64,000 bases of DNA, taken from the NCBI RefSeq assembly GCF_007829955.1, contig NZ_VIWX01000002.1:620001-684000 (forward strand). The letters run 5' to 3'. Of this stretch, positions 52,275 through 60,821 are shown one piece after another; position 1 is the stretch's first letter, and each line of letters begins with the position of its first letter. The DNA comes from Saccharopolyspora dendranthemae. Its GTDB lineage: Bacteria > Actinomycetota > Actinomycetes > Mycobacteriales > Pseudonocardiaceae. Made by a program: the position numbers and the translations under genes. The notes under the pieces were generated by a model, which made no database searches, was not told the origin of the DNA, and worked only from the letters and a program-made list of their open reading frames with translations.

Positions 52275-52703
52275 TCAGGAGGCCAGCGAAGCCGAGAGTG
52301 AGATCGTCGTGCCCGTCAGCGCCTGGCTCACCGGGCAGTTCGCCTTGGCGTCCTCGGCGGCCTTGACGAAGGCGTTCTCGTCGACTCCAGGCACCTCGCC
52401 TCGCACCGTCAGGTGGATGCCGGTGATCCCGTCGCCGGGCTTGAAGGACACCTCCGCGTGCGTTTCGAGCTTGGTGGGCGGGGTGCCCGCCTGGCTGAGG
52501 CCGTTCGAGAGCGCCATGGAGAAGCAGCTGGAGTGCGCGGCGGCGATCAGCTCCTCGGGGCTGGTCTTGCCGTTGGGCTCCTCCGCGCGGGACGGCCAGG
52601 AGACCGGGTACTGCCCGACTCCGGAGGAGTCCAGAGCTACCTCGCCGGTGCCCTCCAGCAGCGTGCCCTGCCAGACGGTGTGCGCGGTGCGCGTAGTGGC
52701 CAT
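52275..52703 (-). CDS. OsmC-family peroxiredoxin-like protein
   Basis: This 142-residue protein starts at ATG 52703 (GAGGAAGGAA upstream), the usual OsmC length. The conserved Arg/Glu region 'SPEELIAAAHSSCFSMALSN' carries the first redox Cys, and the second lies in 'AKANCPVSQAL'. OsmC proteins reduce organic hydroperoxides with dihydrolipoyl partners in the cytoplasm. A degenerate relative of the same superfamily lies at 60822-61057. Confidence 0.93.
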   Translation of the reverse strand: MATTRTAHTVWQGTLLEGTGEVALDSSGVGQYPVSWPSRAEEPNGKTSPEELIAAAHSSCFSMALSNGLSQAGTPPTKLETHAEVSFKPGDGITGIHLTVRGEVPGVDENAFVKAAEDAKANCPVSQALTGTTISLSASLAS

Positions 52704-52983
52704 GCCGGTTCCTTCCTCGTCGAACGCTGAGGCACTGCGCTCGCCGCAGCGCCACCCAGCATCCGACCACACCTGACCGCCTCACGCCCAACACGTGGCG
52801 CGGGGGAACGCGAATTCGTCTCCGATGCCGTGGTCAGACCCGTCGTGCGGGGAGTCGGCTCGCGACCGCGCGAGCGTGCCGCATCGTGGTGGTCCTCGCG
52901 GCCGGCCACCGGGCGCAAGATCAGTCCACAGTGGAGTCAGTGGGCGCGCGGTGCCGCCGGGCAGCTGTGAGCTCGGGCCGGCG

Positions 52984-53499
52984 TCACTTGATCAGCCGGA
53001 GGACGTCGCGGAACGCGGGGTTGTCGCTGTCGTGGAGCCACTCGAACATGACCATCTCCGCGGTGACCACGTCGACCCCGTGCGCCCGCATCCGGTCCAG
53101 AGCGCGTTCGCGGTCGGGCTCCGAGCGGCTGCCCACGGCGTCGGCCACGACAGCGACCTCCCGTCCGCTCGCGCGCAGGGCGAGCGCTGTCTGCAGGACG
53201 CAGACGTGGGCCTCGCACCCGGCGATGATCACGGTCCCGTCGCCGGGGTCGATCTCAGCGCCGAAGCTCGTCTTGAGCTCCGCCGGGCGGGGGAGCAGGT
53301 TCGCGATGTCGGCGACAGTTGCTCCCAGACCCGCCGGGTTCTGCTCGGTCGCGCGGACGTCGACGCCGAGGAGCCCGGCGGCGCGGATCAGCCGCGTGGT
53401 CTTGTCCAGCACGGCGTCCGCAGAGGCGATCGCCGGCATCAGGCGCTCTTGGAGGTCGACGACGAGCAGCACCGAGTCGTCGGCACGCAGCAACGGCAT
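52984..53499 (-). CDS. Isochorismatase-family cysteine hydrolase (YcaC-like)
   Basis: A 171-residue hydrolase with the family triad D15 ('VVDLQERLM'), K76 ('AELKTSFGA') and C100 ('GCEAHVCVLQ'). This group includes nicotinamidases, YcaC and other amide hydrolases; the substrate is not predictable from the sequence. It is the last gene of the minus-strand run BlaI - M56 peptidase - DsbA-like - CcdA - isochorismatase, 54 bp after ccdA. Confidence 0.9.
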   Translation of the reverse strand: MPLLRADDSVLLVVDLQERLMPAIASADAVLDKTTRLIRAAGLLGVDVRATEQNPAGLGATVADIANLLPRPAELKTSFGAEIDPGDGTVIIAGCEAHVCVLQTALALRASGREVAVVADAVGSRSEPDRERALDRMRAHGVDVVTAEMVMFEWLHDSDNPAFRDVLRLIK

Positions 53500-53553
53500 G
53501 AGAATTCCCTGGTGGAGGCTGGTGGGGCGAGTCTACGCGGCCGTCCAGGGCGG

Positions 53554-54399
53554 TCAGCCCTTCTCGCCCCCGGAGGTCGTGTCGTCGCGGCTGCGCAGGA
53601 TCTTCCACAGGACCGCGGCGAGGGCGATGAGCGTGAGGGCGAGCAGCACGGAGGTGTTGGAGACGCCGGCGATGATCTGCTGGAGCCACGCCTGAACCGC
53701 GAACTGGGTGTCCACATCGGTCAGACCGCCGAGGTTCGCGGTGCCCTCGGTGAGGACGAACATCAGGCCGATGACCACAAAGACGAGTCCGGAAATGATG
53801 TTGGTGGCGTGCAGGCGAAGCGGGCCGATCGCGACCTCGCGCCCGCGCAACCACGCCCGCTGCCCGAGCCGGAACCGCTCCCAGAGCAACGCCAGCAGGA
53901 ACAGCGGGAACGCCATGCCGAGGGCGAAGACGGCGAGCAGGATCGCGCCGTAGACCGCTTGGCCCCCGGCGGCCGAGACCGTGAGCACGCTGCCCAGCAG
54001 CGGTCCGGCGCAGAACCCGGCCAGGCCGTAGACGGCGCCGAGCGCGTAGACCGAGAGCCCCGAGGCGATGCGGATCCGGCCGGTCAGCTGCTGGGCGGCG
54101 CTGAATCCGAAGCCCTTGCCCGAGATCTGCAGGATCCCCAGGCCGATCAGGACCAGTCCGCTGACCAGGGTCAGGGTCGTGCGGTGCTGGGTCAGCAGCG
54201 CCCCGAAGAACCCCGCGGCGGCGCCGAGCGGAACCAGCGTGGTGGCCAGCCCGAGGTAGAAGACGGCGGTTCTGGCGACCAGCTTGCCGACACCGTCGAA
54301 GGCGTAGGCGAAGAAGGACGGCAGCAGCATCGCCGAGCACGGGCTGATCAAGGTGAGCAGCCCGCCGAGGAACGCTCCCAGCAGCCCGATCTCGCTCAT
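53554..54399 (-). CDS. CcdA-type thiol-disulfide transmembrane reductase
   Basis: This 281-residue protein has about six to seven membrane helices. The two redox Cys are in 'LISPCSAMLLPSFF' (TM1) and 'GLAGFCAGPLLGS' (TM4), as in CcdA/DsbD-beta proteins that carry electrons from cytoplasmic thioredoxin to the outside. It overlaps the DsbA-like gene by 4 bp (ATGA), so it probably reduces that exported thioredoxin-fold partner. Confidence 0.92.
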   Translation of the reverse strand: MSEIGLLGAFLGGLLTLISPCSAMLLPSFFAYAFDGVGKLVARTAVFYLGLATTLVPLGAAAGFFGALLTQHRTTLTLVSGLVLIGLGILQISGKGFGFSAAQQLTGRIRIASGLSVYALGAVYGLAGFCAGPLLGSVLTVSAAGGQAVYGAILLAVFALGMAFPLFLLALLWERFRLGQRAWLRGREVAIGPLRLHATNIISGLVFVVIGLMFVLTEGTANLGGLTDVDTQFAVQAWLQQIIAGVSNTSVLLALTLIALAAVLWKILRSRDDTTSGGEKG

Positions 54400-55097
54400 C
54401 CCGCTTCGGCCTTCGCCTGGTCGATGATGGCCGCGAACTGCTCCAGCGGCTGGGCTCCGAGGATCGGCTCACCGTTGACCACGAAGGTCGGGGTGCTCGA
54501 CACGCCGATCTGCGAGCCCTCGGTGGCGTCGGCCTGAATGGCGGAGAACGTGGCGGGGTCGTTCATGTCGGCTTCGAACTTCGCGATGTCGGTGATCCCG
54601 ACCCGCCCGGCGTAGTCGACCAGCTTGTCGTGGGGGAGGGCCGGGTGGCCCTTCTCCGGGGCGTCCGCGTAGATCGCGCCGGTGTACTCCCAGAACTTGC
54701 CCTGGGCGGCTGCGGCGCGGCCTGCCTTCGCGGCTTCCAGCGACTCCTCACCGAAGATCGGGAAGTCCCGCCACTCCAGGCGCAGAACGCCCGCGTCGAC
54801 GTAGCGCTTGATGAGCTCGGGTTCGATGTCCCGGGAGAACTTGGCGCAGAACGGGCAGCGGAGCTCCGCGTAGTTGATCATGACGACCGGTGCGTCCGGC
54901 CTGCCCAGCGCCAGCGGGTCGTCGGGGGCCCGGCGCGCCAGCTTGGCCAGGGGCTTCTCCTGCGGGGCCTGAGCTGTCGGCTGCTCGTCCGACCCGCCCT
55001 GCGTGGCCAGCATCTTGCCCAGCAGGACCGCGGCCACGAGGGCGAGCGCCCCCGCGATTCCGTACAGCAGTTTCCTTTTCGTGCTCGTGCCGCCCAC
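54396..55097 (-). CDS. Membrane-anchored DsbA-family thioredoxin-fold protein
   Basis: Its 233 residues comprise a short basic N terminus, one signal-anchor helix (~10-30), a spacer, and a DsbA-like domain with the active site CPFC (C81, C84) and the cis-Pro loop 'GVSSTPTFVVNGE'. It acts outside the membrane as a thiol oxidoreductase. It overlaps the CcdA gene and starts 104 bp after the M56 peptidase gene, in the same direction. Confidence 0.92.
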   Translation of the reverse strand: MGGTSTKRKLLYGIAGALALVAAVLLGKMLATQGGSDEQPTAQAPQEKPLAKLARRAPDDPLALGRPDAPVVMINYAELRCPFCAKFSRDIEPELIKRYVDAGVLRLEWRDFPIFGEESLEAAKAGRAAAAQGKFWEYTGAIYADAPEKGHPALPHDKLVDYAGRVGITDIAKFEADMNDPATFSAIQADATEGSQIGVSSTPTFVVNGEPILGAQPLEQFAAIIDQAKAEAG

Positions 55098-55201
55098 CGG
55101 TCTCCACTCTCCTTCGCTCGGGCGCCACGACCCTACCTACGACGAGCTGTAGTAGGTGAGCCGGGACCGGTGAGGTGTGCCATGGACGACCTGCGGAGAG
55201 C

Positions 55202-56155
55202 TCACGGGTACGTGCCCGCAACGGCTGTTGCGGAGAAGCAGTAGAGGAGCACGAGACACGCCACGACACCCACGGCGAGGACCGCCGGGGAAGCGGACGC
55301 GATGGCGGCGGCCGCGCACCGCGCGCGCAGGCGACCGCCGGGGGCGGATGAGCCGAGCCAGTGCAGGCGCAGTCGCGTCGATTCACCCGACATCGCCAGC
55401 GACGTCGCGGGCACGGCGTCGGCGGTGACCGCGCGCAGGGCTGCGCGGACCGATCTCGGTCCGCACCGCTGGGACGCAGAGGCGTCGGCGGAGAGCTCGA
55501 CCAGCACGCGCACCGCGGGCGTTGCGGCGCGGAACAGCGGAACGAACGGCAGCGCCTTGGCGAGCGCCGTCACGATCAGCACCAGCGCGTGGTGCCGCCC
55601 CGAGAGATGAGCGCGTTCGTGGGCCAGGACCGCCTCCCGGGCCTCGGCGTCGAGCCGTTGGACACCGGTGGTCGCCACGATCGCGCCGCGGCGGCCGCCG
55701 ACGCTGTAGGCGACGGGCTGGTCCTGGTCCAGCCACAGCACCCGAGAGTCCGGGTCCTCGCGGGAGAGCAGTCGTACGGCGGTCAGGTGCCGTCGGCGCA
55801 GCGCGGCATCCTTGCGGACCTGGCTGACGGTGACGACCAGCACGCGCAGCACCGCGATCGTCACCAGCGCCGCGCCGGCGAGCCGGAACAGGTGCTCCCA
55901 AGCCGCCGCCTGGCCGTGCACGACGTTGACGCAGCTCTTGGCCATGCCGATGGTGCCGTCGACGGACGCGTTGTTCGGAATCAGCAGCAGCGTCGCTCCT
56001 GCGATCGCGGACGCCACCGCCACCAGCGGGGAGGTCACCCAACCGGCCAGCGCGATGCCGGGAGCGACCCGGGGGTGGAGCAGGAGGCGCAGGTAGAGAG
56101 GACCGAAGACCGCGATCGCGATCGCTCCCGCGAGCAACCCGATGGCGATCGTCAT
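55202..56155 (-). CDS. M56-family (BlaR1/MecR1-like) membrane metallopeptidase
   Basis: This 317-residue membrane protein starts at ATG 56155, overlapping the BlaI stop (ATGA). It has several membrane helices and the zinc-binding HExxH in 'VLAHERAHLSGRHH'. It lacks the extracellular penicillin-binding sensor domain of staphylococcal BlaR1, as most actinobacterial copies do. In such pairs the peptidase inactivates the BlaI-type repressor after a membrane or envelope signal. The frame to 56470 is an artefact of overlap. Confidence 0.9.
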   Translation of the reverse strand: MTIAIGLLAGAIAIAVFGPLYLRLLLHPRVAPGIALAGWVTSPLVAVASAIAGATLLLIPNNASVDGTIGMAKSCVNVVHGQAAAWEHLFRLAGAALVTIAVLRVLVVTVSQVRKDAALRRRHLTAVRLLSREDPDSRVLWLDQDQPVAYSVGGRRGAIVATTGVQRLDAEAREAVLAHERAHLSGRHHALVLIVTALAKALPFVPLFRAATPAVRVLVELSADASASQRCGPRSVRAALRAVTADAVPATSLAMSGESTRLRLHWLGSSAPGGRLRARCAAAAIASASPAVLAVGVVACLVLLYCFSATAVAGTYP

Positions 56156-56514
56156 GGCTGTCCGCGTCCCTTCTCCAGCGCTCGCCGCAGCAGCTCCGAC
56201 TCGCGCTCGGACACCGAGGCGGCGAAGTGCAGCAGGACCGATTCGGCATCGCCGGAGGAGTCGAGCACCTCGCGGAGCAGGTCCGCGCTCGCCTCTCCCC
56301 GCGAGCGTGCGGGCGAGTAGCGGTAGGCGCGCCCGGTCCGGGTGCGCTCCAGCCAGCCCTTGTCGTGCAACCGGTCGAGGACGGTCATGATCGTGGTGTA
56401 GGCGAACCGGCGCTCGGGCGGCAGCCGGTCGAGGACGTCGCGCACGCGCAGCGGTGCCTCCGACCGCCACAAGACGTCCATGACCTTGAGTTCCAACTCG
56501 CCGAGCCCGTGCAT
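56152..56514 (-). CDS. BlaI/MecI-family repressor
   Basis: This 120-residue winged-helix repressor starts at ATG 56514, five nt after GGGAGG. It begins 'MHGLGELELKVMDVLWRSEA' and has the recognition region 'FAYTTIMTVLDRLHDKGWLE', both diagnostic for BlaI. It is paired with the M56 peptidase and likely controls its own operon, which here continues into thiol-redox genes rather than a beta-lactamase. Confidence 0.93.
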   Translation of the reverse strand: MHGLGELELKVMDVLWRSEAPLRVRDVLDRLPPERRFAYTTIMTVLDRLHDKGWLERTRTGRAYRYSPARSRGEASADLLREVLDSSGDAESVLLHFAASVSERESELLRRALEKGRGQP

Positions 56515-56730
56515 CGCACCTCCCACCCCGGCCATGCTAGGTGACGGAGTGGATCATCGACGCGGGTCCTCGTGCGGGTGACCACCACGTCCAGGTTCTC
56601 ATCGACGACCGGTTCGGCGACGCCGCCGAGTCCGGTGTGCCCGTGGTGGCCTGAGGCCTTCGAGCCGGTTCCACGGGCGTGCGGTCGGCCGAACCACCGA
56701 GGCCTGCGCAGACCCGCGGCAACGACGGGA

Positions 56731-56764
56731 CGAACCGCAGCGGCTCGCCGGTCGCTGCGGTTCG
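56731..56764 (-). terminator. Hairpin terminator after the DUF418 gene
   Basis: CGAACCGCAGCG (56731-56742) and CGCTGCGGTTCG (56753-56764) form a perfect 12-bp stem with a 10-nt loop, 19 bp beyond the end of the DUF418-type gene and upstream of blaI. Confidence 0.8.
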
Positions 56765-56782
56765 CGGTGATCGTGATGTTGC

Positions 56783-57955
56783 TCAGCGGGCGATCAGGCG
56801 CGCCGGTGCGGTGGAGGCGTGGTGCAGGATCCACTCCAGCGGTCCGCGGTGCAGCAGTGCGCGCCAGATCGTGGTGATCAGGACCGTCGCGGCCACCAGG
56901 ACGAGCCACGGCAGGTAGGGGTCCGATTGCATGGTCTGGCCCAGCCGCTCGGCACCGAAGGCCTTCAGCGCCAGCAGGTGTCCGGCGTAGGCGGTCAGGG
57001 CGAGCGCTCCCACCGAGGAGATCGGCAGCAGTGCTCGGCGCAGTCGTTGTCCCCAGAGGCACGAGCCGATCACCGCGAGGGCGACTCCGGTGGAACCGAT
57101 GATCTCGAACGGGGTTCCGCTGTGCGCGGAGGCGGTGAGCAGCCACACCGCCGACGTCGTGGGTGCGGTGCCCAGGCTGGTGGACATCAGGACGTCGAGG
57201 ATCTCCGGCGGAAGTCCGGGCGGCAGCACCGCCAGTAGCGCCTCCTCGCCGCCGAGCGGGTTCATCGCGATCCACGAGCCGCCGTAGCCGAGCACTCCCA
57301 GTCCCGCGCCGAACGCGACGAGCCTGCCGCGCACCGCGAGCAGGTCGAGCCTGCCCACCGCCATACCGGCCAGCAGGAAGGGGAGCCAGGTCGCCACCGG
57401 GTACGCGCCGGTGAGCAGCAGGCTGTGGGTCAGCGTCCACAGCCCGTCCAGCGAACCGAAATCGCTGAACTGGGGCGCGTAGCCGAGCACGTTGGTGTCG
57501 ATTCCCCGCCGCAGGACGAAGGACAGCAGGGGTCCGCCGATCGCCAGCACCGCGGCCAGCACCGCCAGCGCGCCTGCCCGCAGCCGCAGCAGCGGGACCG
57601 AGAGCAGGAAGAGAACGCCGTAGAAGGCCAGGATCACCATCGCGGGCACCTGGAGGGTGGTCAGCGCCAGGCCCAGTGCGAACAGCAAGACCGCACGCGC
57701 GGCGATCCGCACCCGGGACATCCGCATCCGAGGCCCGCGGTGAGGTTGTGAACCGCCGCTGAGCAGCGAGATCGACACGCCGGCCAGCACCGCGAACAGT
57801 GCGGCCGCGCGACCCGTGACGAGACTGGACAGCCAGGTGGTCGGAGGCACGGTGTGCGCCGCGAACATGCCGAACACGGCGAGTCCGCGGGCCACGTCCA
57901 GACCGACCAGCCTGGTCCGTTCCGGCTGCTGTGGAGGATCGTGTTCGTCGGCCAT
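56783..57955 (-). CDS. Multi-pass membrane protein, DUF418/acyltransferase-like family
   Basis: This 390-residue protein has about nine to ten hydrophobic segments and starts at ATG 57955. The N-terminal 'RLVGLDVARGLAVFGMFAAH' is the conserved opening of the HGSNAT/DUF1624-like membrane acyltransferases. The C-terminal 'LHRGPLEWILHHAS' matches the GPxEWxLR end of DUF418 proteins. The role is unknown; acylation of an envelope component is possible by family analogy. It has its own terminator and is divergent from the MOSC gene. Confidence 0.85.
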   Translation of the reverse strand: MADEHDPPQQPERTRLVGLDVARGLAVFGMFAAHTVPPTTWLSSLVTGRAAALFAVLAGVSISLLSGGSQPHRGPRMRMSRVRIAARAVLLFALGLALTTLQVPAMVILAFYGVLFLLSVPLLRLRAGALAVLAAVLAIGGPLLSFVLRRGIDTNVLGYAPQFSDFGSLDGLWTLTHSLLLTGAYPVATWLPFLLAGMAVGRLDLLAVRGRLVAFGAGLGVLGYGGSWIAMNPLGGEEALLAVLPPGLPPEILDVLMSTSLGTAPTTSAVWLLTASAHSGTPFEIIGSTGVALAVIGSCLWGQRLRRALLPISSVGALALTAYAGHLLALKAFGAERLGQTMQSDPYLPWLVLVAATVLITTIWRALLHRGPLEWILHHASTAPARLIAR

Positions 57956-58235
57956 GACGAGAGTCGTGGAAGTCACGAGGAACACAGTCACATCCGAGAT
58001 CGGCCTCCCGGATCAACCGTAGAGCCCCGCCGACTAGAACTTTGGGCCAGTGCCTCACTAGTACTCCTGGCCGACACCGCCGCAGCGGGCCGCGACTCTC
58101 GTGCGCACCGCTCGGAGGGGCACAGGCGGTGGAAGCTCGGTGCGATGGGGCACATTCGGGTCGAGTTCGCCCGAACTCCCGCTCGGACCCGACATCATTC
58201 GAAGCGGACCGTGACCGAACCTGGGGAGAGACCTG

Positions 58236-59063
58236 ATGGCCGTGATCTCAGCACTGATCTCCTACCCGATCAAGGGCTGCGCGGGTGTGCACCTGGAGCG
58301 GGCGACCGTGGAACCGACAGGTCTGCCGCAGGATCGCGCCTTCATGGTCGTCGACGACCGCGGGGTGGCCCGCACCCAGCGACGCGACCCCCTGCTCGCG
58401 ACGCTCCGGCCTGCGGTCAGCGAGGACGGCCGGAACCTCGTGGTCGGCGCGCCGGGTGCAGCGGACGTCCAGGTCGAGGTCGACCTGGACGCGGCGCGGC
58501 GGGACGTGGAGATGTTCGGAGTGGCGCACCCCGGAATCGACCAGGGTGAGGAGGTCGCGGCGTGGTTGTCCGAGGTCCTCGGCGCGCCGTCGCGGCTGGT
58601 GCGGGTGCCGCCGGAACGCCGTCGCGTCGCCGACGGCTGGGTTTCCGGGCTGTCGCACTACGCGGACAGCAGCGCGGTGCACCTCCTCTCGCAGGCTTCC
58701 CTCGGCGGGCTGAACGCGCGCCTGACCGGCCGAGGCGAGCCACCGGCTCCGGTGGAGCGGTTTCGCCCCAACGTCGTCGTCGACGGGTGGGCGGAGCCCC
58801 ACCTCGAGGACCGGGTCCGCTGGTTGACCGCCGACCGCGCCACGCTCGCCTACGCGAAGCTCGCGATCCGCTGCGCGGTCCCGATGGTCGATCAGCGCAC
58901 GGGTGCCAAGGACGGTCCGGAGCCGTTGCGGACGCTCGCGACGTATCGCCGCGCGGCGCGAGGTGGCCTGGCGTTCGGGATCAAGCTCTCCGTCGTCGAG
59001 CCCGGTGAACTCGCGGTGGGCGACGAGGCACGGGTTGATTCGTGGGGCGACTCGGAGCTCTGA
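58236..59063 (+). CDS. MOSC-domain protein (mARC/YcbX-like)
   Basis: This 275-residue protein has the MOSC N-terminal beta barrel (residues ~1-115, 'ISALISYPIKGCAGVHLERA') and the MOSC domain. The Mo-coordinating Cys of mARC-like enzymes fits the Cys in 'LAIRCAVPMVDQRTG'. Such enzymes reduce N-hydroxylated compounds or other oxidised nitrogen substrates. No 2Fe-2S domain is attached, unlike in YcbX/YiiM reductases with their own redox module. It is a single gene. Confidence 0.92.
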   Translation: MAVISALISYPIKGCAGVHLERATVEPTGLPQDRAFMVVDDRGVARTQRRDPLLATLRPAVSEDGRNLVVGAPGAADVQVEVDLDAARRDVEMFGVAHPGIDQGEEVAAWLSEVLGAPSRLVRVPPERRRVADGWVSGLSHYADSSAVHLLSQASLGGLNARLTGRGEPPAPVERFRPNVVVDGWAEPHLEDRVRWLTADRATLAYAKLAIRCAVPMVDQRTGAKDGPEPLRTLATYRRAARGGLAFGIKLSVVEPGELAVGDEARVDSWGDSEL

Positions 59064-59094
59064 AACACGGGCGGGGCTGACGCCGGAGCGAGGT

Positions 59095-59304
59095 TCAGGT
59101 GGTCACCGGCGCGCGCTGCGGCTCGGTGACGGGGGCGAGGCGTTGGTGTGCCGCGGCGAAGCACGCTCGGCAGAGGTCGCCCTTCGGGATGCTGGTCAGC
59201 CAGCCCGCTGGCGCGAGGCAGCCGGGTGCCGGGGTTTCCTGGCAGATTCCGTGATGCCCGGCCGCGCTGCAGAGGCACGCGCACACCGGTTGCAGTTTTC
59301 GCAT
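59095..59304 (-). CDS. Small Cys-rich protein (DUF6372-like)
   Basis: This 69-residue protein starts at ATG 59304 and has seven cysteines. 'VCACLCSAAGHHGICQ' near the start and the pair in 'GDLCRACFAA' look like a zinc- or metal-binding ribbon. Very small proteins with a CxCxC...C...CxxC pattern occur in Streptomyces-related genomes as DUF6372; the assignment is from memory and tentative. The ribosome site is weak (GAGGGCGAG). The gene is convergent with the MOSC gene, 31 bp away. Confidence 0.6.
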   Translation of the reverse strand: MRKLQPVCACLCSAAGHHGICQETPAPGCLAPAGWLTSIPKGDLCRACFAAAHQRLAPVTEPQRAPVTT

Positions 59305-59572
59305 CGTGTCTCGCCCTCGGGGTTCGCTGCTTCGTCGGACGTCCCGAGAAGCTATCCCCAGCAACGGCCACAAGTCAACGCTATGTGATTTACCGGTAGT
59401 ACGAGGTGCACCAACTTATCCCTGATGAACGCCCATGTAACGCCGTCAAGTGAATGCCGGGTAGCCGATCACCGTGCCGTCTGCCGCCCGCGTCAGCGCA
59501 GCAGGAGCAACGGCACTTCGGCGGACCGAGCCCGAGCGGTGTTCCGTCCCGCCTCGGGGGTAGGGCTGGTGG

Positions 59573-59640
59573 CCCAGTTTTAGTCCAAACCGAGCCATGA
59601 TCATGTCCGAAATGTCGGCTCAGTTAGGACTAAAACTGGG
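59573..59640. repeat. 68-bp element with perfect 14-bp terminal inverted repeats
   Basis: CCCAGTTTTAGTCC (59573-59586) and GGACTAAAACTGGG (59627-59640) are perfect inverted ends. Inside, GAGCC (59592-59596) pairs with GGCTC (59617-59621). The AT-rich ends stand out from the surrounding high-GC DNA. It could be a miniature inverted-repeat element, a REP-like sequence or an untranslated structured RNA; no target-site duplication is evident. Confidence 0.7.
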
Positions 59641-59696
59641 ATTCGACCCGAAGAGGCGATCGACGCGGCGTTGACCGGGCCGCGGATTTGTGCCTA

Positions 59697-59736
59697 GTGC
59701 CGGTGCCCGGTGCCCGGTGCCGGTGCCGGTGCCGGG
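59697..59736. repeat. GGTGCC-type short tandem repeat
   Basis: About six to seven imperfect units of CGGTGC or CCGGTGC run in tandem from 59697 to 59736. It lies outside genes, so it is probably a replication-slippage product. Confidence 0.6.
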
Positions 59737-60085
59737 TGGTCGGTCGGGCGGGGAGAGCGCGGCAGCGAATCCGGCCCCTCGGGATTCATCTCGGCGTCAT
59801 TCCGCCGTTCTGCTCCGGTCATCCTCTTCTCGTTCGGCGCCCTCGCGTGAATCGTGTTCGTTTCAACGAAATGCGCGTCCTGCAGGAATCAGGTGACTTG
59901 GGGCACTGGAGGATTCCTAGGATCGGGTGACGGCGATGCGCATCGCGTCCTGTCGTCTTCGCGGGGGATAGGCTCGGTCGCGGGTGGGACGAGGAGTACC
60001 TCACCGGGGAGATGTTTCGCGCGCTGAAGAGGGCTGGTTCGGCGGGCCCGCGCGTGGTTCCACGAGGTGAGCGAGTGGGGGAGAT

Positions 60086-60742
60086 GTGCCTGAACAGTTC
60101 GTACCGTTTCTCGTCGTCGTGATCGTGCTGACCGTGGTTCCGGGGCCGGACACGGCGCTGGGGCTGCGCAACAGCCTCCGCGGTGGCAGCAGCGCGATGT
60201 GGTGGACCGGTCTGGGCGTGTGCAGCGGCATCTTCGTGCACGCCGCCGCCTCGGTCGCGGGTCTGTCGGCGATCCTCGCGGCCTCGGCTTCGGCCTACAC
60301 CGCGATCAAGCTGGCCGGCGCCGCGTACCTGTTCTGGCTCGGCGTGAGCACCTTGTGGAAGGTCTGGCGGGATCGCCACCAGGTCTCCGATCCCGCGGCT
60401 GTCGCGGCGGCGGCGCCACCGGGCGTTCGCCTCGGTCGGCGCACCGCCTTCCGGCAGGGGTTCGTCAGCGACCTGCTCAACCCCAAGATCGCTCTGCTGT
60501 TCCTGACCCTGCTGCCGCAGTTCATCGGTTCCCACGAGCCCCGTGCACTCACCTCGTTCGTCCTGACCCTGGTGTTCGTGGGTGTCGCCCTGCTCTGGTG
60601 GCGCCTCACGTCGTGGCTGGCGGGTGCGTTGCGCGAGGCGCTCGCTCGTGACCGCGTGAGACGAACTCTGGAAGCGGCGACCGGTGCGGTGATGGTGCTC
60701 CTCGGAATTCGCGTCGCGTTCGAGAACGCGGCACGGAGCTGA
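60086..60742 (+). CDS. LysE/RhtB-family amino-acid exporter
   Basis: This 218-residue protein starts at GTG 60086 after GGGGGAG. It has five to six hydrophobic helices and the family opening 'VVIVLTVVPGPDTALGLRNS', followed by 'GVCSGIFVHAAASVAGLSAI' and the conserved 'GFVSDLLNPKIALLFLTLLP'. LysE-type proteins export amino acids or related small molecules. It is not linked to a biosynthetic operon. Confidence 0.93.
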   Translation: MPEQFVPFLVVVIVLTVVPGPDTALGLRNSLRGGSSAMWWTGLGVCSGIFVHAAASVAGLSAILAASASAYTAIKLAGAAYLFWLGVSTLWKVWRDRHQVSDPAAVAAAAPPGVRLGRRTAFRQGFVSDLLNPKIALLFLTLLPQFIGSHEPRALTSFVLTLVFVGVALLWWRLTSWLAGALREALARDRVRRTLEAATGAVMVLLGIRVAFENAARS

Positions 60743-60821
60743 CCCTCCTCGTTCGCCCGGGTTCCCGCAGCTCGCGTCCACGTGCACGGGAAACACCCCG
60801 CGCGAGAGGTGAAGAGACGAC

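Larger units (their letters stand above)
59305..60085. other. 781-bp gene-poor region with repeats
   Basis: I find no believable gene. The stretch contains a 68-bp inverted-repeat element (59573-59640) and a GGTGCC-type tandem repeat (about 59697-59736). Base composition varies more than in the coding DNA. The last ~100 bp hold the promoter and ribosome site of lysE. Confidence 0.6.

Noticed and set aside
52975..53499. Isochorismatase-family gene considered as part of a catecholate siderophore pathway
   Set aside because: It lies in a redox operon far from the siderophore genes. There are no entA/B/C partners, and its length and motifs fit YcaC-like hydrolases.
59697..59736. Tandem GGTGCC-like repeat considered as a CRISPR or regulatory array
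   Set aside because: Units are 6-7 bp with no spacers and no cas genes nearby, so it is a simple slippage repeat.
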